Shown here piece after piece: positions 23,527-26,692 of a stretch of DNA of 26,692 nt. This stretch comes from DASRDU01 sp035560235 (GTDB lineage Bacteria; Acidobacteriota; Blastocatellia; RBC074), in the NCBI GenBank assembly GCA_035560235.1, contig DATMAG010000128.1, positions 1 to 26,692 of the forward strand, given 5' to 3'. Position numbers and translations under genes: made by a program. Each line of letters begins with the position of its first letter. Position 1 is the stretch's first letter. Under the pieces are notes generated by a model. That model had not been told where the DNA came from. It saw nothing but the letters and a program-made list of their open reading frames with translations, and searched no databases.

Positions 23527-24935
23527 CTCTGAAGCTCCTGCAAAGTCTGCTCATCACGCGGCAGGCGATCAGCAGGCGTCGTTCTGCCGATCAGTTCGAG
23601 AAACCGGATGCACGTCACGATGCCGCAATGGAAATTGGGCAGATGAAATTTCTCGTTCGGCCCGTGCAAACGATCATCCGGCAGCGCAAAGCCCATCAGC
23701 ACAGTCGGAATGCCAAGCAGTTCCTGAAACATACTGACCACCGGAATCGTCCCGCCCGAACGCAGAAAGACCGGCGCCTGGCCAAAACCGCGCCGGTAAG
23801 CTTCAGCCGCCGCGCGCATCGCCGGGTGATGACGATCAAGCAGCGCAGGCCGCGCCATCAGATGCGTGCGCACGGCCAGACGCACAGTCGGCGGCGTGAT
23901 TTCAGCGAGGTGTTCGCGAACGAGTTGTTCGATGTCGGATGGATTCTGATCCGGCACAAGCCTGAAGTTCAGCTTCGCCACCGCGCGCGAGGGAATGATT
24001 GCCTTGACGCCCGGCCCCTGATAACCGCCCGCGATGCCGGTGACGCTCAGCGCGGGTCTGATCGTCGTGCGTTCATAAAGCGAATAACCGCGCTCGCCCC
24101 AGCCCCGCCGCGTTCGCGCGTCGCGCAGTATCTGCGCATCACTCGGGCCGCTCTCTGCCATAAATTCGCGCTCGGCCTCGCTCCAGCGCCGCACGCAGTC
24201 ATAAAAGCCGGGAATCGCAATCCGCCCGTTCGCGTCGTGCAGTTTTGCAATCAGCTCGCAGAGCGCCTGCAACGGATTGTGAATCGCGCCGCCGAAACTG
24301 CCTGAATGCAGTTCGGTCTGCGGGCCGCTGACTTCAAGCTCAAGACTCAGCCCGCCGCGCAGCGCATAAGTCAGCGCGGGCTGTTCCGGCGCAAGAAAGC
24401 GCGTGTCCGACATCACCGCAACATCTGCCGCAAGTGCCCGGCGATGGCGTTCAATAAATGGCCTGAGGTTCGGGCTGCCGATCTCTTCTTCGCCTTCAAA
24501 GAGGCATTTGATGTTGACGGGCAGCGCCCGCCGCGTTTGCAGACAGGATTCAATCGCCTTGATGTGCGCGAAGAGCTGTCCCTTGTCATCGCTTGCGCCG
24601 CGCCCGTAAAGATTGTCGCCGCGCACCGTCGGCTCGAAAGGCGGAGTCTGCCATTCCTGAAGCGGTTCGGCGGGCTGCACATCGTAATGGCCGTAAATCA
24701 GCACGGTCGGTCTGCCCGGCGCGCCCGTCCAGGCGGCGTAAACAATCGGATGGCGGGGAGTGGGAACAATTCGAACGTGTTCAAGTCCGATGTGTCGGAG
24801 ATGATCGGCGAGCCACGCGGCGCAGTTCCTGACCGCAGCTGCGTGCTGCGGCTGCGCGCTGACTGACGGGTAGCGGATGAAGTTCTTCAGTTCCGCCAGG
24901 AACCGCTGCCGATCCATTTGCGCGAAGGCCGACAT
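23523..24935 (-). CDS. M20-family dipeptidase/metallopeptidase
   Basis: 470 residues, ATG at 24935; ATG at 24917 is an alternative, and neither has a good Shine-Dalgarno. The metal ligands of the M20 (CNDP-like) family are all visible: GHYDVQP (His83, Asp85), GRGASDDKG (Asp116), EGEEEIGS (Glu150 and Glu151), MSDTRF and, near the end, LHGPNEKFH. The lid/dimerisation domain lies between them (LHSGSFGGAIHNPLQAL). It is a cytosolic two-zinc peptidase for dipeptides or modified dipeptides. It is coupled to the amidohydrolase by a 4-nt stop/start overlap and preceded by repeat DNA. Confidence 0.92.
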   Translation of the reverse strand: MSAFAQMDRQRFLAELKNFIRYPSVSAQPQHAAAVRNCAAWLADHLRHIGLEHVRIVPTPRHPIVYAAWTGAPGRPTVLIYGHYDVQPAEPLQEWQTPPFEPTVRGDNLYGRGASDDKGQLFAHIKAIESCLQTRRALPVNIKCLFEGEEEIGSPNLRPFIERHRRALAADVAVMSDTRFLAPEQPALTYALRGGLSLELEVSGPQTELHSGSFGGAIHNPLQALCELIAKLHDANGRIAIPGFYDCVRRWSEAEREFMAESGPSDAQILRDARTRRGWGERGYSLYERTTIRPALSVTGIAGGYQGPGVKAIIPSRAVAKLNFRLVPDQNPSDIEQLVREHLAEITPPTVRLAVRTHLMARPALLDRHHPAMRAAAEAYRRGFGQAPVFLRSGGTIPVVSMFQELLGIPTVLMGFALPDDRLHGPNEKFHLPNFHCGIVTCIRFLELIGRTTPADRLPRDEQTLQELQR

Positions 24936-24984
24936 TTGTGAGCAGGGCGAAAGTCAGACGTGAACTGATGTGCAGGAACAAAAT

Positions 24985-25077
24985 CAACCGCGGGTGACAC
25001 AGAGATCACGAAGAGAAATCAGGAAGGACAGAGGTTTTTACCTGCTCTCCCTCTGATCTCCGTGTCATCCGCGGTTG
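24985..25077. repeat. Imperfect 24-bp inverted repeat (CCGCGGxTGACAC family)
   Basis: 24985-25008 is the reverse complement of 25054-25077 except for two positions. The arms carry AACCGCGG, TGACAC and GAGATCA; the centre is purine-rich (AAGAGAAATCAGGAAGGACAGAGG). It occupies most of the 172-nt spacer between the OmpA-domain gene and the M20 peptidase gene. It looks like a dispersed non-coding repeat; there is no terminator T-run. Confidence 0.75.
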
Positions 25078-25107
25078 CATTTCTCAGCTGCAATAATCAA
25101 ATACGGG

Positions 25108-25761
25108 CTAAACGTCAGAAAGGAAGATCTGCACGCGGCGATTGCGCGCCCGTCCGGCAGGCGTTGTGTTGGGAGCTTCGGGCCGGGTTTCGCCCAGAGT
25201 CTGGGGGATGAAGCGAATCCGGCGTGAGAGGCCGGGGTGCAGTTGTTCGACTGCGCGCATCAGCCGCGTGCGAACCGCCTGAGCGCGCCGACGGCCCAGG
25301 TCAAGATTGTAAGCTGCCGGGCCGCTCGAATCGGCGTGGCCGACGAGCCGGACGCTGCGGATGCGCCTCGCTCCCGGCGTCCGCCAGCTCGCCACAATGC
25401 GTCGTGCCGCGAGTTCGATGCGCCGCTGATTGGCCGGCGTTACGGTCGTCCGGTCGTGCGGGAAGCCGCGCAGGACGACAAAGGGACGCACGCGGATCGT
25501 GATTGTTGGCACGGTAATGGGTCGGCGCGGTCCGGGGCGAGGTACAGCGGGGCCACCGCGCGGCGGGCCGGGCCGTCTCATGGTGCCCGGAGTTTCCCAT
25601 TCGCTCTCCAGTTCCCATTCGTTTTCATATTCGCCTTCCCATTCACCTTCCCACTCGCTTTCTCCTTCACTCTCCCATTCGAGTTCGGCTTCGAGTTCGT
25701 ACTCTCCCTCAAGTTCAGATTCCAGTTCGCTCTCAAGCTCGTATTCCATGACCGGTGACAT
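25108..25761 (-). CDS. OmpA-domain protein with Glu/aromatic N-terminal repeats, no signal peptide
   Basis: 217 residues; ATG at 25761 with GGAGGA in good position. Residues 6-56 alternate glutamate with Y, L, W, S, G, N or A (EYELESELESELEGEYELE and so on), giving a very acidic segment. A Pro/Gly/Arg-rich linker (58-85) follows. Residues ~88-217 are an OmpA C-terminal-like domain: TPANQRRIELAARRIV, VRLVGHADSSGPAAYNL (Gly141-Gly147 loop, Asn152), RRRAQAVRTRL and RARNRRVQIFL. OmpA domains bind peptidoglycan, but no signal peptide or lipobox is visible, so export would need another route. The upstream neighbour ends in a similar acidic-aromatic motif, suggesting that the segment is an interaction or targeting element shared within one system. 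Confidence 0.85.
   Translation of the reverse strand: MSPVMEYELESELESELEGEYELEAELEWESEGESEWEGEWEGEYENEWELESEWETPGTMRRPGPPRGGPAVPRPGPRRPITVPTITIRVRPFVVLRGFPHDRTTVTPANQRRIELAARRIVASWRTPGARRIRSVRLVGHADSSGPAAYNLDLGRRRAQAVRTRLMRAVEQLHPGLSRRIRFIPQTLGETRPEAPNTTPAGRARNRRVQIFLSDV
25594..25746 (-). repeat. Degenerate hexanucleotide repeat encoding E-x-E alternation
   Basis: The coding strand repeats GAATGG/GAGTAC/GAACTG-like units for ~150 nt, giving a Glu at nearly every second codon. Codons vary, which argues for selection on the protein pattern rather than recent slippage. Confidence 0.7.
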
Positions 25762-25782
25762 AAGATTCCTCCGTTGAAAATG

Positions 25783-25808
25783 TTGAGCAGACTTTCCAGT
25801 CTGCTCAA
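25783..25808 (-). terminator. Perfect 11-bp hairpin between the two EYE-motif genes
   Basis: 25783-25793 pairs exactly with 25798-25808 around a 4-nt loop. On the - strand CATTTTC follows, a weak U-tract. It may end or attenuate transcription from the upstream gene ahead of the OmpA-domain gene, whose Shine-Dalgarno lies just beyond. Confidence 0.5.
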
Positions 25809-25922
25809 GCCTGCTGTCGTGACCTGTGGCAGGAGCAGGAGCAAACCGGAAAGCCTGCTCTGCATTACCGCCGCGATCTTCGCTGTGTTATGGCATCAGC
25901 GCGCTGACGTGAATGACGCTTT

Positions 25923-26690
25923 TCAGTATTCAAACTCGAATTCATATTCGCGCTGCGGCTGTGCCGTGCGCCCGCTCCCGTTGGCCCCGGCTGCGGCTCG
26001 GGCGACGCGCACCGGCTGCGGCGCAGAGCGGTCGGTCGGCAGAATGCGGCTGTGATGGTTTCTTTCCGCGAGGCCCATTGCCTGCGCGCTCGTCAGCCAC
26101 TCTTCCGAATATTCGGCAATGCTGTGCAGGAGCGTTTCAAACTGCGGGCGCTGCGTCTGCAGGACGTGCGGCTGCGCGAGCCAGCGCAGAATTTCGCGTC
26201 CGGTCACAGCCATTCGCTGACGCGGCGACGTGACAAGGCGTTCGTTGAAGTAGCGGATCAACACTTCTTCCACCACATCCCACGCGTTGTCGGCGCCGAA
26301 GAGTCGCTTCACATCTTCGGCATTGAGAATGCGGAAGGCTTCGTCGAGCAGTTGCATGACTTCGACGCGCAGCACGTTGAGATGACCGAATGAAGTGAAC
26401 TTCAGGTTGTTGCGCAGATCGAGTCCGGCGCGCCGCACAATCGCAATCGAACCGAAGCTCGGATCGAAGGCGCGTTCGCGAATCACGTCGCTGATGCGCT
26501 TGTCGCGCCAGAACAGAGTGACCTGGTTGATGAAGTGCGAGAAGAGCCGGTGAAAATCGGTGTTGGCGCGCGACCCGGCGGGAACGGGCGCGCTGCCGTA
26601 ACCGAGCACGCGGCGATAGGCGGCGAGCCGGTCGCGGCGCGTGTAACGCAGCACCTCGCGGCGGTCGAACTGATAGAGCGCAAACGCGCC
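25923..26690 (-). CDS. Unrecognised protein with C-terminal EYEFEFEY motif (5' truncated)
   Basis: At least 255 residues; the frame is open to the right edge, so the start lies outside (an internal GTG at 26654 is not needed). I do not recognise the family. It begins GAFALYQFDRREVLRYTRRD and is mostly helical, with segments such as FHRLFSHFINQVTLFWRDKR, LNVLRVEVMQLLDEAFRIL and AWDVVEEVLIRYFNERLV. It has no membrane segment or catalytic motif I can name. The tail is Ala/Gly/Arg/Pro-rich and ends REYEFEFEY, matching the acidic-aromatic pattern at the N-terminus of the next protein. The two genes are collinear with a 161-nt gap. A structural or adaptor role in a multi-protein assembly is conceivable but unproven. 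Confidence 0.65.
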   Translation of the reverse strand, partial: GAFALYQFDRREVLRYTRRDRLAAYRRVLGYGSAPVPAGSRANTDFHRLFSHFINQVTLFWRDKRISDVIRERAFDPSFGSIAIVRRAGLDLRNNLKFTSFGHLNVLRVEVMQLLDEAFRILNAEDVKRLFGADNAWDVVEEVLIRYFNERLVTSPRQRMAVTGREILRWLAQPHVLQTQRPQFETLLHSIAEYSEEWLTSAQAMGLAERNHHSRILPTDRSAPQPVRVARAAAGANGSGRTAQPQREYEFEFEY

Positions 26691-26692
26691 CG

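Noticed and set aside
25430..25777. Serine/histidine-rich 115-residue frame on +
   Set aside because: It is the complement of the Glu-repeat of the OmpA-domain gene; the - strand frame has a ribosome binding site and a real domain.
25108..26690. Assignment of the right-end genes to a named contractile injection system
   Set aside because: No sheath, tube, baseplate or ATPase gene lies in the window; only the tag-like segments hint at such a link.
1..26692. CRISPR array, toxin-antitoxin pair or prophage
   Set aside because: No regularly spaced direct repeats, no small toxin/antitoxin gene pair and no phage structural or integrase genes were seen.

Overview
The window looks like chromosomal DNA of a moderately GC-rich, Gram-negative-type bacterium. 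Gene content, Glu/aromatic-rich repeat proteins, a lipoprotein-type Gfo/Idh/MocA oxidoreductase with its own C-terminal domain, and many small GC-rich palindromic intergenic repeats together suggest Acidobacteriota, perhaps Blastocatellia. This placement is inferred from gene style, not proven.

Left part (1-5070, + strand): the 3' end of a SUMF1/formylglycine-generating-enzyme-like gene, a spacer with a low-complexity tract and a perfect 35-bp inverted repeat, a lipoprotein oxidoreductase ending in a strong intrinsic terminator, a convergent small hypothetical gene, a four-cysteine Fe(2+)-trafficking (YggX-like) protein, signal peptidase I (lepB), and a Yip1-like membrane/TPR protein.

Middle (5156-15169, - strand): an APC-family amino acid permease with its own ribosome binding site and terminator, then a long collinear cluster. 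In transcription order this is a FabF-like ketoacyl synthase, a SAM methyltransferase, pyrE, truA, uppS, cdsA, dxr and rseP. The uppS-cdsA-dxr-rseP block is a widely conserved envelope/isoprenoid neighbourhood: undecaprenyl-PP synthesis, CDP-diacylglycerol, MEP pathway, site-2 protease. The ketoacyl synthase/methyltransferase pair at its head may add a specialised lipid or polyketide step.

15170-16220 is about 1 kb without a credible gene. It holds a plausible promoter for the - strand cluster and several strong inverted repeats, including two mutually exclusive pairings. It is the best candidate here for a structured RNA or a decayed mobile element.

Right part: an SbcD/Mre11-type nuclease, a GT21-like glycosyltransferase and rpsT (clear promoter, leader hairpin, terminator) on +. 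On - are a secreted M24 aminopeptidase, a processive GT2 glycosyltransferase, and a translationally coupled M20 peptidase/amidohydrolase pair whose 3' end is built from a dispersed repeat. At the far right, two - strand genes share a Glu/aromatic alternating segment (EYE/EFE/EWE): an OmpA-domain protein carries it at the N-terminus, and an unrecognised, 5'-truncated protein carries it at the C-terminus. This pair is the most likely sign of an undescribed system, probably continuing beyond the right edge.
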